Source: Archangiaceae bacterium
GTDB taxonomy: Bacteria; Myxococcota; Myxococcia; Myxococcales; Myxococcaceae
DNA: 64,000 bases
Direction of reading: 5' to 3'
NCBI GenBank assembly: GCA_016714225.1
Contig: JADJNS010000022.1
Span: forward strand, 124,001 to 188,000
Shown: piece after piece, positions 44,455 through 55,396 of the stretch
Numbering within the stretch: position 1 is the stretch's first letter
How the letters are laid out: every line of letters begins with the position of its first letter
Position numbers and translations under genes: made by a program
The notes under the pieces: generated by a model
The model's database searches: none
Told to the model about the DNA's origin: nothing
What the model saw: the letters and a program-made list of their open reading frames with translations, nothing else

Positions 44455-45967
44455 GTGAGACGCCGCATCGCCATCGCGTTGCTGTGCGCCGGCGCATGCG
44501 GGCGCGCGCCGGGAACCGGCGGGCTCGAGGCCACGGTGAGCTACGCCCTCGCCGATGCCAGCGGCGGTTGCGTGAACCTGCGGGTGGTGCCCGAGGGCCA
44601 GGCGGCGATCGACACCGAGGTGTCGCTGACCGGCCGGGCGCGCTCGGGGTCGGTGGTGGTGGCGATCGTGCGCAAGCCCGAGTGGGTCGCCGAGCTGACG
44701 CTGATCGCCACGCTGCACCGGGGCACCTGTGCGTCGGCACCCATCGCCACCCACACCGTGGGCTCCCAGTTTCCCGCCGCGGGAGTGGTGGCCCAGGTGT
44801 CGCTCAAAGTGACCGACCCGATGCTGATGATGGGCACCGGCGGCGGCGCGGGTGGTGGTTCGGCCGGTGGCGCGACCGCGGGCGGAGCGGGCGGCGGCAG
44901 CGCGGGCGGGGTCGCCGGAGGCGCCGCAGGAGGAGCAGCTGGCGGGGTCGCGGGAGGCAACGCTGGCGGAGCAGCGGGTGGAGCGGCCGGAGGAACCGCG
45001 GGCGGCCGCGGGCGGCACAGCGGGCGGCAGCGCCGGAGGTGCCGCGGGCGGCAGCGCGGGGGGGCTGGCGACGATCTGCGACGCGGGCTTTCACCCCGTG
45101 AGCACTCCGCTCACCGGAGAGATCGCCGAGCTCGCGGTGTACGGCGAGGGACAGTTGTGGGTGGTGGCGCTGAACGGCGCGGTGCAGGTGGCGCAGCGGC
45201 AACCGAACGGAACCTTCCTGCCGCCTTCGGGCGGCTGCACCAGCGGCTACAGCGCGGCGTTCGCGCGCTCGGACGGGCGGGTGTACCTGGGCGGAGCCTT
45301 CTCGGGCATCGAGCGGCTGAACGACGCGGTGGGAACCTGCACCGCCGTCGACTCGGTCAGCACCAGCGCGGCGATGACGGGGTTGATCGGGTTCCCGGCG
45401 GGGAGCGGGACGACCGAGCTCACCGCGGTGCATCAAGATGGCACCATCGCGGTGCGCAGCGACCCGGCGGGCACCGTCACCGGCGTGGGGCCGATCGATC
45501 ACGCGTTCGCAGTCGACGGCCTGTCATCGACGGCGCTGCACGTGGTCGGCGCCGACAACGGGAGCAACAAGGGCCGGGTGTTTCAGGGCAGCGGCACCTC
45601 GTGGAGCAGCGGCTTCACCGCGCCCTCGAACGAGCGCCTCTTCGCGGTGTCGCTGGCGACTCCGTCGCTGGGCTACGCGGCCGGCCAGGGCTCGCTGATC
45701 CGCTACGACGGAAACTGGAACACATTCACCGCCCTGCCGGTCGACCTGACCCAGGTGCGCGGGCTGCTCGCGTTTCCCAACGGCGACGTGTTCGCGGTGG
45801 GCACTTCGAGCAAGGTCTTCAAGTACACCGCGTCGACCAGCCGGTGGGCGCCGGTGGCCGACTTCGGCGCAGGCGTGACCGTGCTCAACAAGGTGCGCGG
45901 CACGAACGAGTGCAACCTGTGGGTGGGCGGCGCGAACGGGTTCGTCGCCACCACCTTCACGCCGTGA
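44455..45967 (+). CDS. lipoprotein with AGGX-repeat linker and C-terminal beta-propeller-like domain; frame broken once
   Basis: Starting at GTG 44455, the leader (RRRIAIALLCAGACGR) suggests a lipoprotein, with Cys15 or Cys11 as the lipid site. A beta-rich domain (about 20-120) is followed by a low-complexity linker of four-residue units of the form AGGX (about 125-205). Near 45007 the frame ends in a stretch of Arg-rich nonsense. The correct continuation lies one frame over, from 45008, with the same AGGX periodicity and then a 300-residue beta-rich domain to the stop at 45967. The periodicity implies that two bases are missing there. The domain after the linker resembles a repeat beta-propeller. 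Confidence 0.65.
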
Positions 45968-45973
45968 CCGGCT

Positions 45974-47467
45974 TCAGCTGCCCAGCATGGCGGTGAGCAT
46001 GCCGGCGATGGTGTCGCGCACCAGATCGTTCTGATCTTGCACGTAGGCGAGATCATCGGGGCTGCCCTCGACGGTCACCGCTTCAGAGAACCGAATGCGC
46101 CAGCGGGCGGGCAGGGGCGGCGGGGTCAGCGGCAGGTAGGGCAGGCCGAACATGCCGCCGGGGAGCTTGGCGAGCAGCGGCATCGACTCTTCTGCGCCGA
46201 CGATCGCCACCGGCACGATCGGCACCTTGAGCTTGAGCGCCAGCTTCACGTAGCCACCGCGGCCGAAGCGCTTGAGCTGGTAGCGCTGGGTGAACGGCTT
46301 GCTGATGCCGAGGAACCCTTCGGGGAACACGATCACCGGCCGGCCCTCTTCGAGCAGCCGCACCGCGTTCTCGGGGTGCGCCCGCACCGCACCGAGCCGG
46401 TTCATCAGCACGCCCAGCACCGGCGCGTGAAAGACCTGGTCCTCGACCAGCCAGCGGGCCGCGGCGAGATCGGGGCGCTCGCGCTGCACCGCGTACTGCA
46501 GCATCGGCCCGTCGAGGGGCAGCGCGCCCGAGTGGTTCGCCACCAGAATCGAGGGGCCCGTCGGCAGCCGATCGGCGCGCTCGACGGTGACGCGGAAGTA
46601 CCTGTCGTAGAGGAAGGCGCCCACCGGGTGCAGCTTCTGGGTGAGCGCTTCGTCTTTGCCCCAGCTGTCGACCGCGCCGCCGCCCAGCCCCAGCGCCGCC
46701 TTGGCGGCCGCGGCCAGGCCCGCCGCGGCCTTGAGCAGCGGGCGGGTGAGATCGTGCGGCGTGTCGCGCGCGGCGCCGAGCGCCACCGCGGCCTCGGTGA
46801 CCCGCTGGCGCACCACGGTGGGCGAGCCGGCGTGCGGGGTGGTGACCTTGGCGCCGAGCTCGGCCACCACCTCGGGCGACCGGTCGTGCGCGGTGAACGC
46901 GGCCTTCAGCTCGGGCGAGCCGGGGTGGAACTCGGGGCTGTGCCGCGCCTCGGGCGAAGCGGAGTGCGGAATAGGGTCGGCGCCGACGGTGGGAGAGCCC
47001 GGGTGCGCCTCGGGAATGTGGCGCGCCGCGGGCACCGCCGCGACCTGCGGCGGCGAGAGCTTCTGGCTGGGCCGCTCGGGAGCGGTGACCTTGGGAATCG
47101 GCGGGGTGGTGGCCGGGGTCGAAGCGAACGAGGCGACCGCGCGGCGCGCCGGGGTGCCGTCACCGGCCTTGGGCCTGGGCACCACGATCTTCGGCGGCGG
47201 CGGCGGCTTGGGTGGCACCCGCTTCGCCTCGGCCTTCGGCTCGGGCTTCGGCGGAGGCTTGGGCGCCACGGGCTTGAGCACCGGGCGCGGTCGCGGCGCA
47301 GAGGGCGGCGGCGCCTCGGCCGCGATCTTCTCGGCGATCTGTTCGATCATCGGCTTCTCGCCCTTGAGCTGCTTCGCCTTCGGGGCGGGCTGCGCGGCCT
47401 CGGCCTTCTTCGGCTCTGCCGCGCCCCGCTTGAAGGGATCATTGCCCAGCACGCCCTTGCCGCTCAC
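45974..47467 (-). CDS. lysophospholipid acyltransferase family protein with long disordered N-terminus
   Basis: The 497-residue protein starts at GTG 47465-47467, overlapping the epimerase stop. The first 240 residues are Pro/Ala/Lys-rich with repeated (G)SP motifs and look disordered. The C-terminal half is an acyltransferase domain: ILVANHSGALPLDGPML, VEDQVFHAPVLGVL, VIVFPEGFLGISKPF and the basic QLKRFGRGGYVKLALKL, typical of the MGAT-like/PlsC superfamily. It probably acylates a lipid at the inner membrane. It is coupled to the NAD-dependent epimerase, an arrangement seen in several myxobacterial lipid-related loci. Confidence 0.82.
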   Translation of the reverse strand: MSGKGVLGNDPFKRGAAEPKKAEAAQPAPKAKQLKGEKPMIEQIAEKIAAEAPPPSAPRPRPVLKPVAPKPPPKPEPKAEAKRVPPKPPPPPKIVVPRPKAGDGTPARRAVASFASTPATTPPIPKVTAPERPSQKLSPPQVAAVPAARHIPEAHPGSPTVGADPIPHSASPEARHSPEFHPGSPELKAAFTAHDRSPEVVAELGAKVTTPHAGSPTVVRQRVTEAAVALGAARDTPHDLTRPLLKAAAGLAAAAKAALGLGGGAVDSWGKDEALTQKLHPVGAFLYDRYFRVTVERADRLPTGPSILVANHSGALPLDGPMLQYAVQRERPDLAAARWLVEDQVFHAPVLGVLMNRLGAVRAHPENAVRLLEEGRPVIVFPEGFLGISKPFTQRYQLKRFGRGGYVKLALKLKVPIVPVAIVGAEESMPLLAKLPGGMFGLPYLPLTPPPLPARWRIRFSEAVTVEGSPDDLAYVQDQNDLVRDTIAGMLTAMLGS

Positions 47468-48414
47468 GCGCGCACCTCGTGCAGCGACGAGACCGCCTCG
47501 GCCATGGTGTAGCGGGGCAGGAAGCCGAGCGCCTGCGGGGTGCGCGAGACGTCGGCGACCAGGCTGTACTGCAGGTAGTCGATCAAGGCGTCGGGCACGC
47601 TGGTGCGGCCCACGCTCTCGAGCGCCGAGGCCACCGCGCGCAAGAGCGGCGCGGGCAGCGGCAGCACCCGGCCACCGGCGTGGCGCACCAGGCCCGAGAG
47701 CGGCATCACCCCGTCGGCGGCGAGGTTGTAGACGCCGGCCGGGCACACCAGCGCGCGGTGCAATGCCTCGGCCGCGTCGTTCTCGTGCAGCGCCTGCCAG
47801 AGCGGATCATAGCCGAGCAGGGTGGGAATCACGGCGGTGCGCAGCCAGCGGGTGACCGGGTTGTCAGACGTCGGGCCGACCAGCGGCGCGAAGCGCAAGA
47901 CCACCGTGGCGATGCCGGGGTTGGCGCTGCGAAACGCGGCGAACTGCCGCTCGACCTCGACCTTGTCGTTGATGAAGCGGCTGCCCGCGCAGCCGGCGAG
48001 GTGCGACTCTTCGCCCAGCAGCGCCGGCGACTGGGCGCGAGCGCCGTAGAGCGCGGTGGTCGAGGCGAGCACCAGCCGCTCGAGGCGCGCTTTGCTGGCG
48101 GCGGCCAGCACGTGCATCGAGCCCATGACCTCGAGCTCGTGGGCGATGTCGGCGCGGTGCACCCGGGTGCCGGCGAAGGCCAGGTGGTAGACCACCTGCG
48201 GCTGTTCCTGCTCGAAGACGTGGCCCACGTCGGTGTCGACGCGCGCCAGGTCGACGCGGCGGAAGGTGGCCTTCACGCCCTCGGGCTTGGCGACGTCGAA
48301 GACCACCAGCTCTCCGACGCGCGGGTCGGTGGCGAGCAGCGGCAGCAGCAGGCGGCCGAGATCGCTGTTGGCACCGGTCACTCCAACTTTGAGCTTTCGC
48401 GCGGCGCGGGCCAT
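47464..48414 (-). CDS. NAD-dependent epimerase/dehydratase family protein
   Basis: The ATG 48412-48414 (MARAARKLKVGVTGAN) gives 316 residues. GVTGANSDLGRLL is the Rossmann nucleotide-binding motif of the extended SDR (epimerase) type. The usual downstream SDR catalytic Tyr-x-x-x-Lys could not be confirmed, so it may be an atypical or non-catalytic member. The substrate is unknown. It overlaps the acyltransferase gene by 4 nt. It is divergent from an exported protein gene at 48437. Confidence 0.8.
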   Translation of the reverse strand: MARAARKLKVGVTGANSDLGRLLLPLLATDPRVGELVVFDVAKPEGVKATFRRVDLARVDTDVGHVFEQEQPQVVYHLAFAGTRVHRADIAHELEVMGSMHVLAAASKARLERLVLASTTALYGARAQSPALLGEESHLAGCAGSRFINDKVEVERQFAAFRSANPGIATVVLRFAPLVGPTSDNPVTRWLRTAVIPTLLGYDPLWQALHENDAAEALHRALVCPAGVYNLAADGVMPLSGLVRHAGGRVLPLPAPLLRAVASALESVGRTSVPDALIDYLQYSLVADVSRTPQALGFLPRYTMAEAVSSLHEVRA

Positions 48415-48436
48415 GTGCGGGAATGCCAATAGCCCA

Positions 48437-49042
48437 GTGCGCGCATCGCTGCCAGCCGTAGCAATCGTGCTCGCGTCGGCCTCGGCCGCGGCGCACGTGG
48501 CCGACGAGATCGTGGTGACGCTCGACGAAGCGACGCTCACCGAGACCCTCACCCTGACCGCCGACACCCTGGCGATGCTGGCGCCGATCGACGCCGACGC
48601 CGACGGCGAGCTCACCCAGGCAGACCTCGACGCGCGCCGGGCGGCGCTCGTCGCCGGTGTCTGGGAGCAGGCGAAGCTCGAGCCGTGCACCCGCAGCGCC
48701 GAGAGCGCTTCGCTCGAGCCGGGCTACGTAGAGCTGAAGGCGAGGTTTCAGTGCCCGCCCGGTGAGCTGAGCCAGGAGTTCCGCTGGCTGATGGTGCTGC
48801 CGCCGCAGTACCGGGTGATCGCGGGCGACCAGGTGGCGCACGGCGACCAGCGCACGGTGCACCTGCGGCGGGGCGTGGCCGAGCCGCCGCCGCGCGGGCG
48901 CTTCGGCCCCCTCGACGTGGCGGCCGCGGCGCTGATCGTCGCCGGCGCAGTGGGCGCGGCGTACAAGCGCACCCGCTGGCCGGGGGCCGCGCTGGCGCTG
49001 TTCGCGCTCGGATTCTGGTTGGTGCACCGGCTGCTCGTGTAG
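48437..49042 (+). CDS. exported protein with EF-hand-like motif and C-terminal membrane helices
   Basis: I prefer GTG 48437 (RASLPAVAIVLASASAAAHVADE), which gives a clean signal peptide and 201 residues; an ATG at 48413 would add eight residues. After the signal peptide is an acidic domain with DADADGELTQADLD, matching the EF-hand calcium-binding pattern (Asp at 1, 3 and 5, Gly at 6, Asp at 12). Two hydrophobic segments follow near the C-terminus. The function is unknown. It is divergent from the epimerase gene, and the next gene starts 3 nt after its stop. Confidence 0.65.
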   Translation: MRASLPAVAIVLASASAAAHVADEIVVTLDEATLTETLTLTADTLAMLAPIDADADGELTQADLDARRAALVAGVWEQAKLEPCTRSAESASLEPGYVELKARFQCPPGELSQEFRWLMVLPPQYRVIAGDQVAHGDQRTVHLRRGVAEPPPRGRFGPLDVAAAALIVAGAVGAAYKRTRWPGAALALFALGFWLVHRLLV

Positions 49043-49045
49043 AGA

Positions 49046-49834
49046 ATGGGGCCTCAAGTGGCCGCCAAAGAGTCGTACGACGATCTGATCTTCGAGCTGG
49101 GCGATCTCGCCCGCGAGCGCCTGGCCGAGAAGCCGACTGCCCCCCGCTCGATGGACCGGGTGTTCAAGGCCGAAGACGGCGTGCTCCAGGCGCGCGACGA
49201 GCTGAAGGGGCTCGAAGAAGAGCTCAACGGCGAAGACTCGGGGTACCACGACTTCCTCGAGGCGCAGAAGGCCGAGCGCGAAGAGCAGAAGGAGATCGTG
49301 AAGAAGTGGCGGGTGGCGGTGGCGGGCCTCGAGGTGCGCTCGCGCGAGCTGCGCAAGAAGATCTCTACCGACAAGGCGACGCTGCGCTACGAGAAGATCA
49401 ACCTGAAGCGCGCCGAAGACATTCACAAGAACCTCGAGCTGCGCGAGTCACACGAAGAGAAGAAGATCGCGATGAGCCGCGACCTGCTCAAGAAGGGCCG
49501 CCTTCAGCTGATGCGCAAGCAGCGCAACATCGAAGAGATGGAGCAGCAGTTCGAGACGCTGCTCACGCTGCGGCCCGGTCAGCCCGGCGCCCAGGGCATT
49601 CTGGCCCACAAGCGGCTGCTCGAGATGGAAGACGAGGCCGAGGTGCGCAAGGCCGACCACGACCAGCGCATGGAAGACCTCGACAAGGCCATCGCCGCCA
49701 AAGAAGAAGAGGTTCAGGCCGCAGAGGACTACCTCGACCAGGCGGTGTTTCTGCTGGGAGAAGAGGTCTACGGGGCGCGCATCAACGACCCGATGCTGGC
49801 CCCCCTGTACCTGCGGCTGGACAAGGCGCAGTAA
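49046..49834 (+). CDS. cytoplasmic coiled-coil protein, unknown function
   Basis: The 262-residue protein is rich in Glu, Lys and Leu over nearly its whole length, with long heptad patterns (about 45-215), so it is mostly coiled coil. There is no signal peptide or membrane helix. ATG 49046 is used; GTG 49058 would shorten it by four residues. It is immediately upstream of rpsA (136 nt), and 3 nt after the EF-hand-like protein. No family is recognised. Confidence 0.7.
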   Translation: MGPQVAAKESYDDLIFELGDLARERLAEKPTAPRSMDRVFKAEDGVLQARDELKGLEEELNGEDSGYHDFLEAQKAEREEQKEIVKKWRVAVAGLEVRSRELRKKISTDKATLRYEKINLKRAEDIHKNLELRESHEEKKIAMSRDLLKKGRLQLMRKQRNIEEMEQQFETLLTLRPGQPGAQGILAHKRLLEMEDEAEVRKADHDQRMEDLDKAIAAKEEEVQAAEDYLDQAVFLLGEEVYGARINDPMLAPLYLRLDKAQ

Positions 49835-49849
49835 CCGCTTCCCCCTGTC

Positions 49850-49878
49850 TTGACTTGAACGCTTCGGGCGCCTAAGGG
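49850..49878 (+). promoter_or_regulatory. candidate rpsA promoter
   Basis: TTGACT (49850-49855) and TAAGGG (49873-49878) are spaced by 17 nt, 92 nt before the rpsA start. The -35 is near-consensus; the -10 is weak. The region contains a small hairpin (GCGCC-TAAG-GGCGC) that overlaps the -10. Confidence 0.45.
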
Positions 49879-49970
49879 CGCATGACCCCGCGTCATTCCC
49901 CGCGCAGGGGGTAGCACCTCTCCAAACCCCGGGGCGCAGCACGCAACGAACGAAAAGGACAACCCATTAC

Positions 49971-51674
<1,704 letters not shown>

Positions 51675-51706
51675 CCAACCCTTCGCTGCTCGCTTCGAAA
51701 AAACTA

Positions 51707-51746
51707 CGGCCGGGCGCTCACTCGAGTCGCCCGGCCGTTTTGTTTT
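51707..51746 (+). terminator. rho-independent terminator of rpsA
   Basis: A perfect 10-bp stem, CGGCCGGGCG (51707-51716) and CGCCCGGCCG (51728-51737), with an 11-nt loop, is followed by TTTTGTTTT (51738-51746). It is the best intrinsic terminator in the window and sits 32 nt after the rpsA stop codon. Confidence 0.93.
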
Positions 51747-51763
51747 CAGCGTGGCGGGGTGCT

Positions 51764-52036
51764 TCAGGTGCCGTTGCTGTCGACCTTGTCCTTCGTCTCC
51801 TTGGCCTGGTCGACGACCGCGTCTTTGCCCTCTTCGACGCGGTGCTTGACCTTCTTCGAGGCGCACTCGGCCTTGGTGCCCATGCAGAGCTCTTCACCGA
51901 CGCGGTGCGCGCCCTTCTTCACTTCGCGCTTGGCGTCGTTGCCGGTGGACTTGGCCTTCTCGACGGTCGACTGCGCGAGCACGGGGGTACCCATCATCGC
52001 GAGCAGTGCACACAGCTTCAGGGTGGTGTCGTTCAT
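51764..52036 (-). CDS. small exported helical protein
   Basis: The 90-residue product has a signal peptide (MNDTTLKLCALLAMMGTPVLA) and a mature part rich in Lys, Glu and Ala that would form amphipathic helices, with two Cys (ELCMGTKAECASKK) that could form a disulfide. It resembles small periplasmic or apolipoprotein-like helical proteins but no family is certain. It converges with rpsA across the terminator and is divergent from the hemerythrin gene, with a 226-nt gap. Confidence 0.65.
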   Translation of the reverse strand: MNDTTLKLCALLAMMGTPVLAQSTVEKAKSTGNDAKREVKKGAHRVGEELCMGTKAECASKKVKHRVEEGKDAVVDQAKETKDKVDSNGT

Positions 52037-52262
52037 GGTGCCGCGTCAGTGAGCAGCGCGCGTGCCAGCGGGTAAGTGCCCGAGCGGTGACGCGGAGCGG
52101 CCACAGGCCCTTCGAGCACGTGGCCCAGCCGTTACGTCGCTTCGGGCCGCTGTGGCGTCTTGGTGCCGGGGCGACCGAAAGCGCGACAGTGAATCGCGGG
52201 CTCACGCGCTGGCACCGCGAATGCTTACTCGATCGGTCGACACGCCACTGCGGAGGGAGCAC
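52037..52262. other. 226-nt divergent intergenic region
   Basis: This lies between the exported helical-protein gene (-) and hemerythrin (+). No gene is seen. An inverted pair GTGCCAGCG (near 52058) and CGCTGGCAC (near 52207) is about 140 nt apart and may be chance. I see no convincing promoter motif. Confidence 0.4.
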
Positions 52263-52625
52263 ATGAACGCCACGACGATGTTGCAATGGCAGCACGGGCA
52301 GGTGGAGCAGCTGTTCCGGCAGTACGAGCGGGCCGACGGGGTCTCCCAGAAGCGCAAGCTGTTCGCGGCGATCTCTGCGCGCGTCGCCAGGCAGCTGCAC
52401 ATCGAAGAGCGCATTCTCTTTCCCGAGGTGCACAGCGACGGCATCGAAGCTCCGCCGCAGGCGGCGGTCGACGAGCACCTGGCGACCTCGCGGCTGCTCG
52501 CCGAGCTGCTCACCCTGCCGGTGGGCGACCCCCAGTTCGAGCGCACCTTGAAGGTGCTGCACGACGAGCTGCTGCACCGCCGCGAGCTCGAGGTTCAGCT
52601 GGTGGCGATGCGCCGGGCCGCCTGA
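52263..52625 (+). CDS. hemerythrin-domain protein
   Basis: ATG 52263 has a strong GGAGGGAG upstream and gives 120 residues, about one HHE hemerythrin domain. Likely iron ligands are seen as His in MLQWQHGQVEQLF, RQLHIEERILFPEVH, DEHLATSRLL and LHDELLHRR, with an Asp or Glu bridge. Such domains bind a diiron site and oxygen or nitric oxide, and act in sensing or storage. It is a stand-alone cytoplasmic domain with no fused output. Confidence 0.85.
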   Translation: MNATTMLQWQHGQVEQLFRQYERADGVSQKRKLFAAISARVARQLHIEERILFPEVHSDGIEAPPQAAVDEHLATSRLLAELLTLPVGDPQFERTLKVLHDELLHRRELEVQLVAMRRAA

Positions 52626-52667
52626 GCGCTGCTTCAGGGCCCGCACCAAGACTCGGCCCCGATTCGG

Positions 52668-52696
52668 TTGACCGTGCCTGAAGCCAGAGCCATAAG
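52668..52696 (+). promoter_or_regulatory. promoter of the thiolase operon with overlapping inverted repeat
   Basis: TTGACC (52668-52673) and CATAAG (52691-52696) are spaced by 17 nt, 29 nt before the ATG at 52726. An 8-bp inverted repeat, GCTTCAGG (52631-52638) and CCTGAAGC (52677-52684), has its right arm inside the spacer, so a repressor bound there would block the promoter. The spacing and position strengthen the promoter call; the operator idea is inference. Confidence 0.55.
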
Positions 52697-52725
52697 GGTT
52701 TCGCTCTCTTCACGAGGTGAAACCC

Positions 52726-53907
<1,182 letters not shown>

Positions 53908-53935
53908 CCGGCGACCGCTTCAGTCGCCCTGACCG

Positions 53936-54667
53936 ATGAGCCTGATCGCCCTGCTGCTTCTGGCGGCCGACCCTTCACCGTGCGAGCTGGTGCCGAAGGC
54001 GCCGCCGATTCCCCGTGCCAGTGAGTTCGAGTGCCCGGGCGGCGCGACCGCCTCGGCCAGCGGCAACGGGGTCGAGTGCATCGCGCGCGACGGCAAGCCG
54101 ACCGGCGACACCTTCGCCATCGAGGGCAAGACGGGCCTGATGGTGCACCCGCTGGGGCTCTCGGTGTCGTGGAGCGAGGGCGGCGTGACGTGGTGGCACC
54201 AGCGGCCGTCGGGGCACCGGGTGGTCTACGAGGGCGGCAAGCTGGCCCGCATCGAGCACCTCACCGGGGGCGAGCTGAACTGCGCGCGCCACTACGACGG
54301 GGCGAAGGTGTTCAAGCGCTACGACGACGGCAAGTGGACCTGGCTGGACTCCAAGGGCAAGGCCATCGGCCTCAAGGCGCCGCTCGAGCGCGGCGAGATG
54401 GCGCAGGCGCTCAAGGAGCATCAGGCCGAGGTGCAGCTCTGCTACGAGGCGCGGCTGCGAGAAGTGAAGGGCGACTTTCGCGGCAAGATCGGGGTCTCGG
54501 TGTCGATCGAGAACGGCGAGGCGAAGAACGTGTCGGTGGTCGAAGACACGCTGCGTGACCCGCCGGTGTCGGAGTGCCTGGTGGCGCGGCTTCAAGCCTG
54601 GCGCTTCAGGCCGTCGGAAGAGGCGGTCGAGGTGGTGTTCCCGTTCGTGTTCAAGGAGAGCCGATGA
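53936..54667 (+). CDS. AgmX/PglI-type TonB-like C-terminal protein
   Basis: The 243-residue product has a short leader (MSLIALLLLAADPSPCELVP), a beta-rich middle and a C-terminal domain (about 150-243) with VQLCYEARLREVKGDFRGKIGVSVSIENGEAK and the final VARLQAWRFRPSEEAVEVVFPFVF. This matches the C-terminal module of AgmX/PglI-type proteins, related to TonB C-termini. It sits between the thiolase and the CoA-transferase subunits, 28 nt after the first and overlapping the second by 4 nt, so it seems part of the same transcript although its role in acetoacetate metabolism is unclear. Confidence 0.75.
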   Translation: MSLIALLLLAADPSPCELVPKAPPIPRASEFECPGGATASASGNGVECIARDGKPTGDTFAIEGKTGLMVHPLGLSVSWSEGGVTWWHQRPSGHRVVYEGGKLARIEHLTGGELNCARHYDGAKVFKRYDDGKWTWLDSKGKAIGLKAPLERGEMAQALKEHQAEVQLCYEARLREVKGDFRGKIGVSVSIENGEAKNVSVVEDTLRDPPVSECLVARLQAWRFRPSEEAVEVVFPFVFKESR

Positions 54668-55368
54668 ACAAGGTGGTGGCATCAGCCGCAGACGCGGTGA
54701 AAGACGTGCCCGACGGCGCGGTGATCATGAGCGGAGGCTTCGGGCTGTGCGGCAACCCCGAGAACCTGATCGCGGCGCTGCACCAGCGGGGCGTGAAGGG
54801 CCTCACCGTCATCTCGAACAACTGCGGCACCACCGACCTGGGGCTGGGCGTGCTGCTCAAGGCGCGCCAGGTGAAGAAGATGATCGCCAGCTACGTGGGC
54901 GAGAACAAAGAGTTCGAGCGCCAGTACCTGGCGAAAGAGCTCGAGGTCGAGCTCAACCCGCAGGGCACGCTGGCCGAGCGCATTCGGGCGGGCGGGGTGG
55001 GGCTGGGCGGGTTCTTCACCCCGACCGGGGTGGGCACGCAGATCGCAGAGGGCAAAGAGGTGAGGGTGATCGACGGCCGCGAGTACGTGCTCGAGCTGCC
55101 GCTCAAGGCCGACTTCGCGATCGTGCGCGCCTGGGTGGGCGACACCTGGGGCAACCTCAAGTTCCGCAAGACGGCGAAGAACTTCTCACCGCTGATGTGC
55201 ATGGCCGCGAAGGTGACCATCGCCGAGGTCGAGAACCTGGTGCCGGTGGGAGACCTCGCCCCCGACGAGATCGACGTGCCGTCGATCTTCGTGCGCCGGG
55301 TGGTGAAGGGCATCGGCTACCAGAAGTGGATCGAGAAGCGCACCGTGCGGGCCAGGGGAGCGGCCTGA
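54664..55368 (+). CDS. scoA: 3-oxoacid CoA-transferase, subunit A
   Basis: This 234-residue protein matches subunit A of the succinyl-CoA:acetoacetate or acetate CoA-transferase type: GAVIMSGGFGLCGNPENLI, LTVISNNCGT, GGFFTPTGVGT and a closing ENLVPVGDLAPDEIDVPSIFV. The start overlaps the previous stop (ATGA). The donor acyl-CoA cannot be told from sequence. The catalytic Glu is in subunit B, which follows after 28 nt. Confidence 0.95.
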   Translation: MNKVVASAADAVKDVPDGAVIMSGGFGLCGNPENLIAALHQRGVKGLTVISNNCGTTDLGLGVLLKARQVKKMIASYVGENKEFERQYLAKELEVELNPQGTLAERIRAGGVGLGGFFTPTGVGTQIAEGKEVRVIDGREYVLELPLKADFAIVRAWVGDTWGNLKFRKTAKNFSPLMCMAAKVTIAEVENLVPVGDLAPDEIDVPSIFVRRVVKGIGYQKWIEKRTVRARGAA

Positions 55369-55396
55369 TGATGATCGACCAGGAAGGACGAACCCC

